Positions 1-8,131 of a stretch of 64,000 bases of DNA are shown piece by piece. Position 1 is the stretch's first letter, and each line of letters begins with the position of its first letter. This DNA comes from DATLRC01 sp035478435 (GTDB lineage Bacteria > Patescibacteriota > Saccharimonadia > Saccharimonadales > UBA4665): contig DATIJT010000009.1 in assembly GCA_035478435.1 (NCBI GenBank), forward strand, positions 124,001-188,000, written 5' to 3'. Position numbers and translations under genes: made by a program. The notes under the pieces are model-generated. The model searched no databases. It was not told the DNA's origin and saw only the letters and a list, made by a program, of their open reading frames with translations.

Positions 1-180
1 GTAAGTTGGCATATCAACCGCGCAGTACAAATAAGGTTCTTTGCCAAGCTCATGTAAAATTTGCTCCAGCGCCAAACTGCTGGCCAGACTGTCGCCGTCG
101 GGGTTGTCGGCCTGTAAGATCACAATTTGCTTGCCATTCTTAATAATTTCGGCAATTTCTAGAGCGTCTGGATATAGCAT
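1..180 (-). CDS. DHH-family phosphoesterase, N-terminal fragment
   Basis: The gene runs off the window edge, so only the first 60 residues are visible. They contain ADNPDGDSLASSLAL, which matches the first metal-binding motif (NPDGD) of DHH phosphoesterases such as NrnA-type oligoribonucleases and RecJ relatives, preceded by a hydrophobic strand. These enzymes hydrolyse short oligonucleotides or cyclic dinucleotides using Mn2+. The start ATG begins the only open frame here. Which DHH subfamily it belongs to cannot be decided without the DHHA1 domain. Confidence 0.75.
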   Translation of the reverse strand, partial: MLYPDALEIAEIIKNGKQIVILQADNPDGDSLASSLALEQILHELGKEPYLYCAVDMPTY

Positions 181-228
181 GCAATAATTGTACCTGTTTG
201 GCGGCCGAATCCCCAATACTATTACTGC

Positions 229-987
229 TCAGATAAGACCATTTACTTGATAAGCCTGCACTGCTTGTGCTGTTGAGAGTAGGCCATTTTTCTCAAAGCT
301 ACTAATAACTAAAGAAGCAATGGTCGAAACAGTTGTTTTAGAAGCACTCAATACTTCAGGTATTGGTTCGTGTATCTCCACCGGATTCGCCTCTCCTCCT
401 AGGAGCCCGTGGCACAGTTGGGAAGGATCATCGGCATACATTTGCTTGGCGTCCTCGGTGACTCGTGATAGCTCATTTCCCGAGTAGTAGTCTAAGGCAT
501 AGGCAGTAGCTGCATAAGCTGCCTCTTCTTCTCTCATGTGGCCAACCAAATCGTGAGCTGCGGCTCTACACTTCCGTGTGGCATGGGTATATTCGTGTAC
601 TCCAAGTGATCCCACATCGTAGTCTTCTAATTCATCAGCTGGAGCAAAAACAATCATTCCAAGCCGCAGGCTGTTTGAATAGACATATCGTCCACCTGGT
701 TCAGAAGCCGATTTGATTAAGTGTTGAAATTCTGCCGCCGATAAGCAGGGTAAGACATAGGTGAGGTTGCGTTTCATTAAGTTACGCATAACACGGCGGG
801 TAGCCAGATGGCCTAGGCCTAATACGGGGATTGAATTATCGACGGTTTTAACAATTGCGGCAGTGGTTTCAGGTTCTACGACTGGCAGTCGAGAACCATT
901 GATAGCTTCTTTCGTAGCGGATTGCCACTTTTCAGCTTGAGCTATACGGGCACGACGCTCCTGCGAGCTAACCCAAATTCCAGACAT
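229..987 (-). CDS. Hypothetical protein with HEYTH metalloprotease-like motif
   Basis: I do not recognise this 252-residue protein. Around residue 132 it carries GVHEYTHATR, an HExxH zinc-peptidase signature, followed about 20 residues later by an acidic EEEAAYAATAYALDYY helix that could supply the third ligand as in gluzincins. No signal peptide is evident, so it is probably cytoplasmic. It follows recR with a 12-nt gap but has its own promoter (TTGAAG, 17 nt, TATAAT) whose -10 box ends 6 nt before the ATG, so the mRNA is predicted to be leaderless. Catalytic activity is inference from the motif. Confidence 0.6.
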   Translation of the reverse strand: MSGIWVSSQERRARIAQAEKWQSATKEAINGSRLPVVEPETTAAIVKTVDNSIPVLGLGHLATRRVMRNLMKRNLTYVLPCLSAAEFQHLIKSASEPGGRYVYSNSLRLGMIVFAPADELEDYDVGSLGVHEYTHATRKCRAAAHDLVGHMREEEAAYAATAYALDYYSGNELSRVTEDAKQMYADDPSQLCHGLLGGEANPVEIHEPIPEVLSASKTTVSTIASLVISSFEKNGLLSTAQAVQAYQVNGLI

Positions 988-993
988 TCTAAT

Positions 994-1022
994 ATTATAC
1001 TATAAAATAGTCCTGCCTTCAA
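994..1022 (-). promoter_or_regulatory. Promoter of orf252, predicting a leaderless mRNA
   Basis: On the minus strand TTGAAG is followed by a 17-nt spacer and a perfect TATAAT. The -35 box and spacer lie inside the recR 3' end. The -10 box ends 6 nt before the start codon, so transcription should begin at or next to the A of ATG. Confidence 0.7.
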
Positions 1023-1605
1023 GAGCACGGCCTAGGGTGATTTGGTCGGCATATTCTAAGTCGACGCCAATTGGCAGGCCGCGGGCCAGGCGGGTAACTT
1101 TGACTTTACGCTTGCCAATTTGCTGCTGAATATAGAGCGCGGTTGACTCGCCTTCGACGCTGGCGTTGGTAGCCAAAATCACTTCCTTGACCTTGTCCTC
1201 GTCAATTCGCTTAACCAGCTCTTTAATGTGTAGCTGTTCTGGGCTAATGCCGTCAATTGGCGAAACTAAGCCGCCGAGCACATGGTAAGTGCCACTAAAC
1301 TGGGCGGTTTTTTCTAAGGCGACAATATCAAATGGTTCGGCTACTACGGCTACAATTGTCTTGTCACGCCGTAGGTCCGTATAGAGATCTGACAATTTCT
1401 GTCCGGCTGGCACCAGAGCGAAAGTCTTTTGGCAGTAGCCAATGCTGCCAGGCAGCTTCCGCAGCGCCTCAGCTAACTTTTGAGTGGAACTGGCATCCCG
1501 TCGCGCTAAATAGTAAGCATAACGCTCGGCCGTCCGCGGGCCGACACCTGGCAAAAGGCCAAAGGCCTCAATCAGGTCGGTTAAAGCCGGCGGCAAGATC
1601 TGCAT
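1000..1605 (-). CDS. recR: Recombination mediator protein RecR, zinc-finger-less
   Basis: RecR works with RecF/RecO to load RecA at gaps. The 201-residue protein has the helix-hairpin-helix LLPGVGPRTAERYA near the N terminus, a Toprim domain (VVAEPFDIVALE, later VLGGLVSPIDGI) and the C-terminal ATNASVEGESTA and TRLARGLPIG segments. The region that normally carries a C4 zinc finger (about residues 55-80) retains a single Cys, so the metal site is gone. It sits right after ybaB, as in many bacteria, with a 6-nt gap and no clear Shine-Dalgarno, so translational coupling is likely. Confidence 0.93.
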   Translation of the reverse strand: MQILPPALTDLIEAFGLLPGVGPRTAERYAYYLARRDASSTQKLAEALRKLPGSIGYCQKTFALVPAGQKLSDLYTDLRRDKTIVAVVAEPFDIVALEKTAQFSGTYHVLGGLVSPIDGISPEQLHIKELVKRIDEDKVKEVILATNASVEGESTALYIQQQIGKRKVKVTRLARGLPIGVDLEYADQITLGRALEGRTIL

Positions 1606-1611
1606 GGCAGT

Positions 1612-1905
1612 TTATAAGCCGAGGTCACCTAAAGCGCCCATCATCGGCTGCATTTTCTCGGCGGCGATTCGCTGGCTTTCTTGGATGGCTTCCTTGACGG
1701 CGTCTTCAATCCAGCGCTCCAGTTGCCCAATGTCGTTCAGGTCGATAAAATCCGGGTCAATATGGACTTTTTTGAGCTTTTGCTCACCGCTAATCTCGAC
1801 AGTAACTGCACCATCGCCCTTTTCGACGGTAATGATTTGCTTTTGCAATTCTTTTTGAATTTTTTTAACGCGCATTAACATCTTGGCTTGGTCAAATCGG
1901 CTCAT
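1612..1905 (-). CDS. ybaB: YbaB/EbfC family nucleoid-associated protein
   Basis: This 97-residue protein has the family pattern: an N-terminal helix rich in Q and K (MLMRVKKIQKELQKQ), a central beta segment (VTVEISGEQKLKKVHIDPDF) and a C-terminal helix ending in a Met/Gly-rich tail. YbaB dimers bind DNA and often neighbour dnaX and recR, and here it lies directly before recR. The start is supported by AAAGGAGAG about 6 nt upstream. Confidence 0.9.
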   Translation of the reverse strand: MSRFDQAKMLMRVKKIQKELQKQIITVEKGDGAVTVEISGEQKLKKVHIDPDFIDLNDIGQLERWIEDAVKEAIQESQRIAAEKMQPMMGALGDLGL

Positions 1906-1942
1906 CGTTTCTCTCCTTTTACTATCTTATTATTGTAGCAGT

Positions 1943-3172
1943 TCAGAGGCGTTCACGGAACGCGGCTTGGGTCTCAGGGTTATTGGCCCACGCCACGAAA
2001 TACTGGCGGGTATTGTAGAGGACAGCAGTCGTAAGTGTTAGAAGAATAAGCGTTATGCCTAAGGCCCGCGCCAAGGGGTTACGCGGGAAAACTCGGAACC
2101 ATTCACGTAAGAGGTAAGCTACGCCTGCGGCAGCGATGAGGTAGAAGATAGGCAAAACCAGGTAAATAGTTGTTCCGCCCAGGCCAATAACCAACCAGCC
2201 CAGCAAAATAAAAAGCAAATTATTGCGCCAGCGGCTGTCGCGCAAACGCTGCGTGTAAACTAACACTCCGCAGGCTATAAAAGCATCGCTAATGGCCGCC
2301 AAAACCGGCAACCCGACCAGCCACTTTGCGGGGTCAGCCAGGCTACTGCCGCTGCCCCAAAATAGCTGGAGTGGCACTTGGACTAGGCCGCCCAAATAAT
2401 GCTTGCCTAGTAAAGACAGGTTTTGCGGGTTTATATCGCCCAAGCTAACACCCAGCCAGGGCTCTAGACCTGATGGCCCGTGGTTCATGAGCTGCTTGAC
2501 CAAATAATAGCCAAGTGGCGCAATTATTGCTACAAAAAGCAAACCCGCCACTATCCGCAGTCTTTTACTGGCGCTTTGCCAAGCCAGGCTTAGGCTTTTA
2601 AGCTGCAAGACTAAAGCTAGTATAAGCAGCCATAAAGCGCCGGGTATATAAAGTAGTAAGCCGAAAATTAGCGACCATAATAACAAGCTGTGCTTAGAGT
2701 GTGGTTTACGGTGGCTAAAAACGCCTAGGGCGATTAAAGATAGTGGCACGAGCATTTGCAATACGGTTGGGTCAATTAGCCTGGCAACGTGCAAGACAGC
2801 AGCGCTTGAACCAAACAGTAGCAGTCCGATGGTAGCGATTTTGTAACCATGCCAGGCCTTGAGGATGTAATACAATAGTCCAAACGCGACTAACCCAAAA
2901 AAGACCCCGACCAGCCGGGTGTAAAAGACGGAGTGGGTGAAGTGGTAAACTAGGCCGCTTGGCAGTGAGTAAGGCAGGTTCAGAGGGTTGTTGAGCAATT
3001 TGCTCCAGCCGGAGCCGGCAATTTGGGCGTTTTGGACTTCTAGCTCGGCGACCATACCATGAGTCAGCGAGGCTAGTCGGAAGCCAAGTAAGCAAAAAAT
3101 AAAAAACCCGGCTACTAAGCTGGTAAATGCAGGCATAGAATTTAGTTTTAGACGCTTAAACGGCAGTTTCAT
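1943..3172 (-). CDS. Polytopic membrane protein, glycosyltransferase-39-like
   Basis: The 409-residue protein has about ten hydrophobic segments, starting with a signal-anchor at residues 13-35. The first external loop (LASLTHGMVAELEVQNAQ) sits where GT39/ArnT-like enzymes carry their acidic catalytic motif. Such enzymes transfer sugars from polyprenyl phosphate in the membrane. The similarity is in overall architecture only and I see no decisive DE motif, so the function is uncertain. It lies between dnaB and ybaB on the same strand. Confidence 0.5.
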   Translation of the reverse strand: MKLPFKRLKLNSMPAFTSLVAGFFIFCLLGFRLASLTHGMVAELEVQNAQIAGSGWSKLLNNPLNLPYSLPSGLVYHFTHSVFYTRLVGVFFGLVAFGLLYYILKAWHGYKIATIGLLLFGSSAAVLHVARLIDPTVLQMLVPLSLIALGVFSHRKPHSKHSLLLWSLIFGLLLYIPGALWLLILALVLQLKSLSLAWQSASKRLRIVAGLLFVAIIAPLGYYLVKQLMNHGPSGLEPWLGVSLGDINPQNLSLLGKHYLGGLVQVPLQLFWGSGSSLADPAKWLVGLPVLAAISDAFIACGVLVYTQRLRDSRWRNNLLFILLGWLVIGLGGTTIYLVLPIFYLIAAAGVAYLLREWFRVFPRNPLARALGITLILLTLTTAVLYNTRQYFVAWANNPETQAAFRERL

Positions 3173-3208
3173 ACTCTTAATACTCTAAGTTTGCAGTATA
3201 GCATAAGC

Positions 3209-4576
3209 TTATTCAGTGAATGGATCGCTGTGGCGGGTGTCTAGCGAACGGAATCGTTGCTTGTCGTTTTCGAAGTACAGTTCCAAGGCGCCGGTTGGGC
3301 CGTTACGGTGCTTTTTAATGAAAATATCTGTTATTTTTTTACGGTCGGTTTCCGGGTTGTAGTATTCTTCGCGGTAAATGAAAGCCACCACGTCGGCATC
3401 TTGTTCGATGGAGCCGGATTCTCGCAAATCGGCCAGTTGGGGGATTTGAGGGCTGCGGCTTTCGACTGAACGACTAAGCTGGCTGAGTGCTAAAAGCGGT
3501 ACGTTAAGTTCCCGGGCTACACCCTTCAAACCTCGGGAAATTTCCGAGATTTCCTGGACCCGGTTGCCTTCGTTGCCGTAACGGCCGCCGCCGCTCATCA
3601 GTTGCAGATAATCTACGATAATCAGGCCTAGATCACGGCGGTGGGCTTCACGGCGGGCTTTGGTGCGCAAATCGCTAACCGTGATGCCCGGCGTGTCGTC
3701 AATGTAAACCGGCGCTTCGCTGAGCGTACCCATAGCGTGGCCAATCTTTTCAAAGTCGGCGTCGGTGAGGTTGCCGGTCCTGAGTGCCCAGGCATCGACA
3801 CCCGATTCCATAGACAATAGGCGGTCGACTAACTGCTCCTTGCTCATTTCCAGGCTGAAAATCAGGACCGGTTCTTTAGCCTGGGTGGCTACATGGTGGG
3901 CGATGTTCAGCGCCAAAGCCGTTTTGCCCATCGACGGCCGGGCAGCTAGGATGATAAGGTCCGAACGCTGCAAGCCCGCTAAAATGTTATCGACATCTTT
4001 AAAGCCGGTTGGCAGGCCGCGCAACTTGTTTTTGTCTTTGTGCAGTTCGTCTAGGCGGTCAAAACTCTCGGCCAAGATTGCTTCCAGGCTGATGACATTG
4101 TGCTTGATGTGTTGCTGGCTGACTTCGAACAGCCGGGTTTCGGCCTCTTCGATCAGTTCGCGTAAGCCTTTTGATTCGTCAAAGCCTAAATCGGCCATGT
4201 CTTGGGAGGCGCTGATTAGCCGCCGGCGCAGCGCTTTCTGGGCAACAATGTCGGCATATTGCTCGGCATGGGCCGCGGTCGGCACGAAGTTAGTTAGCTC
4301 CGTCAAATAAGCCGGCCCGCCGACCATATCCAGATAGCCATTATTTCTAAGTTGGTCGGCTAAAGTTAAAACGTCTATAGCCTGTCGCTTTTCGTATAGC
4401 TGGATGATGGCTTCGTAAATCCGCTCGTGGCGCTTTTCGAAAAAATCAGTAGAGGCCAGCGAGTCGGCAATCTTAACAACCGCGTCACTATCAATCAGTA
4501 GCGCGCCCAGCAAAGAGGCTTCAGCGTCGAGGTTTTGGGGTGGCTGCTTACTTGATTTTGGATCCATCGAGCCCAT
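3209..4576 (-). CDS. dnaB: Replicative DNA helicase DnaB
   Basis: This is the hexameric 5'-3' helicase of the replication fork. The N-terminal domain (PQNLDAEASLLGALL) and the RecA-like domain with Walker A (AARPSMGKTALALN) and Walker B-type LIIVDYLQLM are complete, as are the arginine-finger region and DADVVAFIYREEYY. At 455 residues the length is normal. The outer ATG has GGAG 8 nt upstream; an internal ATG three codons later is an alternative. Both lie in or next to the right arm of a 16-bp inverted repeat that could hide the ribosome-binding site. Confidence 0.95.
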   Translation of the reverse strand: MGSMDPKSSKQPPQNLDAEASLLGALLIDSDAVVKIADSLASTDFFEKRHERIYEAIIQLYEKRQAIDVLTLADQLRNNGYLDMVGGPAYLTELTNFVPTAAHAEQYADIVAQKALRRRLISASQDMADLGFDESKGLRELIEEAETRLFEVSQQHIKHNVISLEAILAESFDRLDELHKDKNKLRGLPTGFKDVDNILAGLQRSDLIILAARPSMGKTALALNIAHHVATQAKEPVLIFSLEMSKEQLVDRLLSMESGVDAWALRTGNLTDADFEKIGHAMGTLSEAPVYIDDTPGITVSDLRTKARREAHRRDLGLIIVDYLQLMSGGGRYGNEGNRVQEISEISRGLKGVARELNVPLLALSQLSRSVESRSPQIPQLADLRESGSIEQDADVVAFIYREEYYNPETDRKKITDIFIKKHRNGPTGALELYFENDKQRFRSLDTRHSDPFTE

Positions 4577-4728
4577 TTCCCATCTCCAATTCGTTAAGCG
4601 AAAAGTCTAATGACGGTAGCGAGACTGGCAGCAGGCGAACAAAAGGTATCTGAAGATACCTTGCGGAGCGGTCTGACAGTTGCAGCCCGTCAGTAGGCTT
4701 TGAGGCTGAAGGGGAGATGGGAAATGGG
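4572..4728 (-). repeat. Perfect 16-bp inverted repeat enclosing a structured dnaX-dnaB spacer
   Basis: The arms 4572-4587 and 4713-4728 are exact reverse complements (CCCATTTCCCATCTCC and GGAGATGGGAAATGGG). In the transcript the second arm contains the dnaB Shine-Dalgarno GGAG and the outer start codon. Between the arms is at least one good hairpin (AAGGTATC, 4-nt loop, GATACCTT at about 4645-4665). The 157 bp fill nearly the whole gap between dnaX and dnaB. It could be a translational switch, a small structured RNA, or a short mobile repeat. Confidence 0.8.
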
Positions 4729-4736
4729 TTCATATC

Positions 4737-6188
4737 TTATGATTCTAGCAGTTCGCCGCCGCCGAAAATATTGCTTATGTTACTTATATTAGCCTTAGGT
4801 GGCAGTTTTGGCTCTACTGCAGCCGGTGCCGGTGCTGGCGCCGAGGTTGGCTGCAAGCTACACTCTAACTCAACTACCTCTCCGCTAACTGCCTGAATCA
4901 ATTCAATCAACAGTTGCCGGTTTTTGGCTTCGTTAATGCGTTTTTGGTGAAAAGCAAACCCAAAGCCCAAATTTAATTTGCCGGGCTGGCTGAAATCCGG
5001 CTTGGCCATGCGGATTACGCCGTACAGAGTATTGTGGTGCTTTTTAAGATCGTCTAAGACCATTTGCCAGCTATTTTCGTCAAACACGGCGCTAATATTG
5101 GCCGGCCTGGTTTGGGGTGCTGCTATTTCTTCTAGTGACTGGCTATTTTTAGGTTCTTCTGGCTCTAATTCTGCCGGCTGTTCCTCTTCTTCAATGTAAG
5201 GTAGAGGCTCAGACTGAGTAGCTGGCAGACTTCGCTGCGGCGACTGCTCAAGTAAAATAATCTCTAGAAAACGCTCTGGATTGTGCGATACCGGTACTTC
5301 TATAAGTTTTCGCAGCAATTCTAAAGTTGCCGGTGAGGGCAGCGTCTGGTTTTGGCCTACTAATTGCTGACGGAATAATCCTCCGAGGTATTTGGCAATA
5401 GCCGCGGCCTGGTAACCTTGGCTATAAAGCTTATCGAGCAGATCCATCACCTGAACTGGGTCTTGGCCGACGGCACTTACCAATTGGTTAAGGCTAGTTA
5501 GCGGCGGGATGCCCAGCAAAGTTTCAATTTCGCTGGTATCTATCTTTTTCCCATGGCTGCTGGCCTGGTCAAGCAAACTGATGCTATCGCGAAAACTGCC
5601 TTCGCCATGTTCGGCGAGTAACCTCAAAGCCTCATCGCTGATGTCAATTTTCTCGGTTTTAGCAATGTAGCGTAAATGGTCGACGACCTTGTCTAGCTCT
5701 ACGGGCTTAAAGGTAAAGCGTTGGGTGCGGCTGATAATGGTCTCTGGCAGTTTGTGGGCGTCGGTAGTGGCCAGGATGAAAACGACGTGGGCCGGCGGCT
5801 CCTCCAGCGTTTTCAGCAGTGCGTTGAAGGCTTCTTTAGTCAGCATGTGGACTTCGTCGATGATGTAAACCTTGTATTTAGCGCTGGTGGGAGCCACGTA
5901 CACCTTTTCCCTTAGTTCGCGGATTTCGTCGATCCGCCGGTTGCTGGCGGCATCAATTTCTATAATGTCGATGTGAGACGAATCGTCCGTGTAAGGCAAA
6001 TTATTGATCTTGTGGGCCAGAATGCGGGCCACCGAGGTTTTGCCCACGCCGCGCGGGCCAGTAAGCAGGTAGGCATGGCTAATCCGCCCGCTTTTAATGG
6101 CTTTTTCAAGAGTAGTTGTAATATGCTCTTGGCCGACTAACTCAGCCAAACTCTTAGAACGGTATTTCCTATATAACGCCTGCCCCAT
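4737..6188 (-). CDS. dnaX: DNA polymerase III subunit gamma/tau, zinc-less
   Basis: This is the clamp-loader ATPase. It has Walker A (LLTGPRGVGKTSVAR), Walker B-type IIDEVHML, sensor 1 (ILATTDAHKLPETI) and the SRTQRF arginine-finger motif. The four-cysteine zinc module normally inserted after the Walker A helix is missing: the sequence runs straight from HKINNLPYTDD into IDIIEIDAASN without any Cys. The C-terminal third (from about residue 320) is Pro/Glu-rich and then tau-like. A TATAAT box ends 9 nt before the ATG. Confidence 0.94.
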   Translation of the reverse strand: MGQALYRKYRSKSLAELVGQEHITTTLEKAIKSGRISHAYLLTGPRGVGKTSVARILAHKINNLPYTDDSSHIDIIEIDAASNRRIDEIRELREKVYVAPTSAKYKVYIIDEVHMLTKEAFNALLKTLEEPPAHVVFILATTDAHKLPETIISRTQRFTFKPVELDKVVDHLRYIAKTEKIDISDEALRLLAEHGEGSFRDSISLLDQASSHGKKIDTSEIETLLGIPPLTSLNQLVSAVGQDPVQVMDLLDKLYSQGYQAAAIAKYLGGLFRQQLVGQNQTLPSPATLELLRKLIEVPVSHNPERFLEIILLEQSPQRSLPATQSEPLPYIEEEEQPAELEPEEPKNSQSLEEIAAPQTRPANISAVFDENSWQMVLDDLKKHHNTLYGVIRMAKPDFSQPGKLNLGFGFAFHQKRINEAKNRQLLIELIQAVSGEVVELECSLQPTSAPAPAPAAVEPKLPPKANISNISNIFGGGELLES

Positions 6189-6235
6189 AGTCTAATAATT
6201 ATAGTCTCTCTAATGCAGAATCTCGAATGTAGTAT

Positions 6236-6517
6236 TTACAAATACAGCTGGAGGCGATCAGCATAGCAATAATCGTTTACCAAATCATAATGGGGCTGAA
6301 GATCTGTTTGAGCTTGCAGAAACGCTCTGAACTCCCCTTTTAGTACATGGAACTTCGTAGTAGTTGGCTGCCCGTCCTTGCGACAAGTTTTTGACAAGTA
6401 ATCAGGCGCGTAGCCGTCTTCGGTCTTAAGTGGGACAAGCCATATAAAAGTTACTAGCAGAGCGCAAAATAGCACTACGCCTGTCTTGAACCAGCGGTGT
6501 TTAAATAAATTTGGCAT
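6236..6517 (-). CDS. Small single-pass membrane protein, unknown
   Basis: I do not recognise this 93-residue protein. It starts MPNLFKHRWFKTG, has one transmembrane helix (VVLFCALLVTFIWLVPL) and an exposed C-terminal domain with two Cys (TCRKDG, DYCYADR) that could form a disulfide outside the membrane. I chose the internal ATG because it sits 1 nt after the stop of the preceding gene; an upstream start would overlap that gene by more than 40 nt. Confidence 0.55.
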   Translation of the reverse strand: MPNLFKHRWFKTGVVLFCALLVTFIWLVPLKTEDGYAPDYLSKTCRKDGQPTTTKFHVLKGEFRAFLQAQTDLQPHYDLVNDYCYADRLQLYL

Positions 6518-6518
6518 C

Positions 6519-7028
6519 CTATAGTGCGGCTTCGAGGGCGGCCCACTCGGCTGAGGAATCATCTTCTGGCAAGTTCACACTGACTTGGTCGCCTGGCTTG
6601 GCTTTGAAGTAGGTTACGCTGGCTAGTAATACGCGGTATTTTTTGTCGCCGACTTCTACGAAATAGTGGCCGTTTTCTAAGTTTAGGGCTCCTACGACCT
6701 GCTTGCGCGGCACTGGCCCGATTTGCTTGTATAGGAAAGCGCCATCTTCTGCAATGGTAAGTTTTAGTATGTCACCCTGGACCAGTTTGGACTTAGAAGC
6801 GTAATTGGCAGGTACAGGGTAAGTTTTGCCGTCGGAACCGACCATATTTTGGCCGTCAAAGACGCCTTCTATGACCTTGCCTATGGTTTCATCGCTGGCG
6901 ACAGGACGGACTTTTTCGTCGTCGCCCACTAAACTAATCAATAACTCAGTAGCGGCTGCTAAATTGGTTTCAGCATCCTGAATCAAAGTTCGTAATCGTT
7001 TAATCTGTTTGTCTGGGACTTCGGCCAT
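6519..7028 (-). CDS. Conserved hypothetical protein, two beta-rich repeats
   Basis: The 169 residues form an N-terminal helix (IKRLRTLIQDAETNLAAATELLISLVG) followed by two small beta domains. Each begins with a similar strand pattern (KVIEGVFDGQNMVGSDGKTY and KQVVGALNLENGHYFVEVGDKKY) and ends in a GDxxxVxL turn (QGDILKLTI, PGDQVSVNL). This suggests duplicated OB- or SH3-like folds. No signal peptide is seen. The function is unknown. Confidence 0.55.
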   Translation of the reverse strand: MAEVPDKQIKRLRTLIQDAETNLAAATELLISLVGDDEKVRPVASDETIGKVIEGVFDGQNMVGSDGKTYPVPANYASKSKLVQGDILKLTIAEDGAFLYKQIGPVPRKQVVGALNLENGHYFVEVGDKKYRVLLASVTYFKAKPGDQVSVNLPEDDSSAEWAALEAAL

Positions 7029-7163
7029 CTCTTCAACTCTCGCCTAAGTGTTTATTTAGGCCCGCCTACCGGCAGGCAGGTACACTTCCCCCTAAAACTA
7101 CCATGTTTGAGGGGTCAAGTCAAAATATATTGTTCACTCTGTGGATAAATAAAACTTGGCAGA

Positions 7164-7192
7164 TTGACATGGATAAGAAAACAGGTTATTAT
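7164..7192 (+). promoter_or_regulatory. Sigma70-type promoter of a lipoprotein gene, leaderless
   Basis: A consensus TTGACA, a 17-nt spacer and TATTAT are followed by only 9 nt before the ATG at 7202. The expected transcription start is within a few nt of the start codon. This decides the start over an in-frame ATG 99 nt upstream, which would lie before the promoter. Confidence 0.75.
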
Positions 7193-7201
7193 ATAAAATT
7201 A

Positions 7202-8071
7202 ATGAAGAGTTTAATTGTTGGGACAGCAATGCTTGGCTTGGCTGCAACTGGATGCGGCGAAAGCGCGCCGAAACTAACGGCCGAACAGACAACTGTGAAA
7301 GAGGCTATAGTTGCAATCGGACATACTAATGGCAGTAGCTTTGAAGGTATTGATCTTGACCACTTACGGCGCGTAGCAGGATTTGTTATAGATACCTCGG
7401 GCGGTACTCACCCCCTGACTTTTCTAACCGAGCAGACTAATGACTTAAAAGAAAAGACTGATTTATATGAAGCAGCCCATAATCTGACTATTGGCATTGC
7501 CCAGCGCTTCCCCACCATTAGGCTGCCCGTCTTTCGTAATAGTGATAAGCATATAGATCAATGGGTAACTACCGGGCTGGAGGTGATTAATCGGCCAGTG
7601 GTAGTAGTTATGGCCGACAATCAGGATTTTCGGAGCTATATGGCAAATAGGCAACAAACTTCGGCCGTAACCCTTAAAGTCAGGAGGCCTTTATTTGCGG
7701 AGGTCTCGCTTTTAGCTCCGGGGGCTGACCATAGTAGCGATATTATCGGTACAGCCGTAGAAGCTTGCCAGTCAGCCCTTGATGTCTACACTTATGACAG
7801 CCTAACTGGTATTAAAAACTCGTCAGTAGATGGTCTATCCCAAGAGGTAGTTTGTAATTCGCTTGGGTTAGCCATGAGCGCTGCTTTAAATGGTTACAGT
7901 TATGAAGATTATATAAATTCCATAACGAAAGCTCGGAGTGCTACATTTCCAACTCCGGACGGCAATGGCTATGCAGCTATTTTCGTTTTACCGGCGGCAG
8001 CCTACAACAGTCTAAGTCTACGCAATGTGCCCGATAGCTTGGATAAGCTGTCGTACTTTAAGCCAGCCTAG
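7202..8071 (+). CDS. Predicted lipoprotein, unknown
   Basis: The protein begins MKSLIVGTAMLGLAATGCGES: a short basic start, a hydrophobic stretch and the lipobox AATGC, so it is predicted to be lipid-anchored on the outer face of the membrane. The remaining roughly 270 residues have no motif I recognise and contain a few Cys. The start is fixed by a promoter ending 9 nt upstream and by the lipobox position. The gene converges on rplL across a bidirectional terminator. Confidence 0.65.
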   Translation: MKSLIVGTAMLGLAATGCGESAPKLTAEQTTVKEAIVAIGHTNGSSFEGIDLDHLRRVAGFVIDTSGGTHPLTFLTEQTNDLKEKTDLYEAAHNLTIGIAQRFPTIRLPVFRNSDKHIDQWVTTGLEVINRPVVVVMADNQDFRSYMANRQQTSAVTLKVRRPLFAEVSLLAPGADHSSDIIGTAVEACQSALDVYTYDSLTGIKNSSVDGLSQEVVCNSLGLAMSAALNGYSYEDYINSITKARSATFPTPDGNGYAAIFVLPAAAYNSLSLRNVPDSLDKLSYFKPA

Positions 8072-8074
8072 AGT

Positions 8075-8117
8075 AATTAAAACACCCCGGCATAACTTAC
8101 AGGGGCGTTTTAATTTT
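8075..8117. terminator. Bidirectional intrinsic terminator
   Basis: AATTAAAAC-A-CCCC pairs with GGGG-C-GTTTTAATT across a 13-nt loop (one mismatch), with A/T tracts on both outer sides. It separates the plus-strand lipoprotein gene from minus-strand rplL and can serve both. Confidence 0.85.
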
Positions 8118-8131
8118 GTAGTTAACTGTTT

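Noticed and set aside
1332..1697. Plus-strand frame over recR and ybaB
   Set aside because: It is antisense to two clear genes and has no start signal.
4548..4733. 61-codon frame in the dnaX-dnaB gap
   Set aside because: It overlaps dnaB and is produced by the inverted repeat; its composition is not protein-like and it has no ribosome-binding site.
4577..4735. SRP (4.5S) RNA gene near dnaX
   Set aside because: The location fits, but neither strand shows the conserved apical GGAA-loop domain with the AGCAGCC side.
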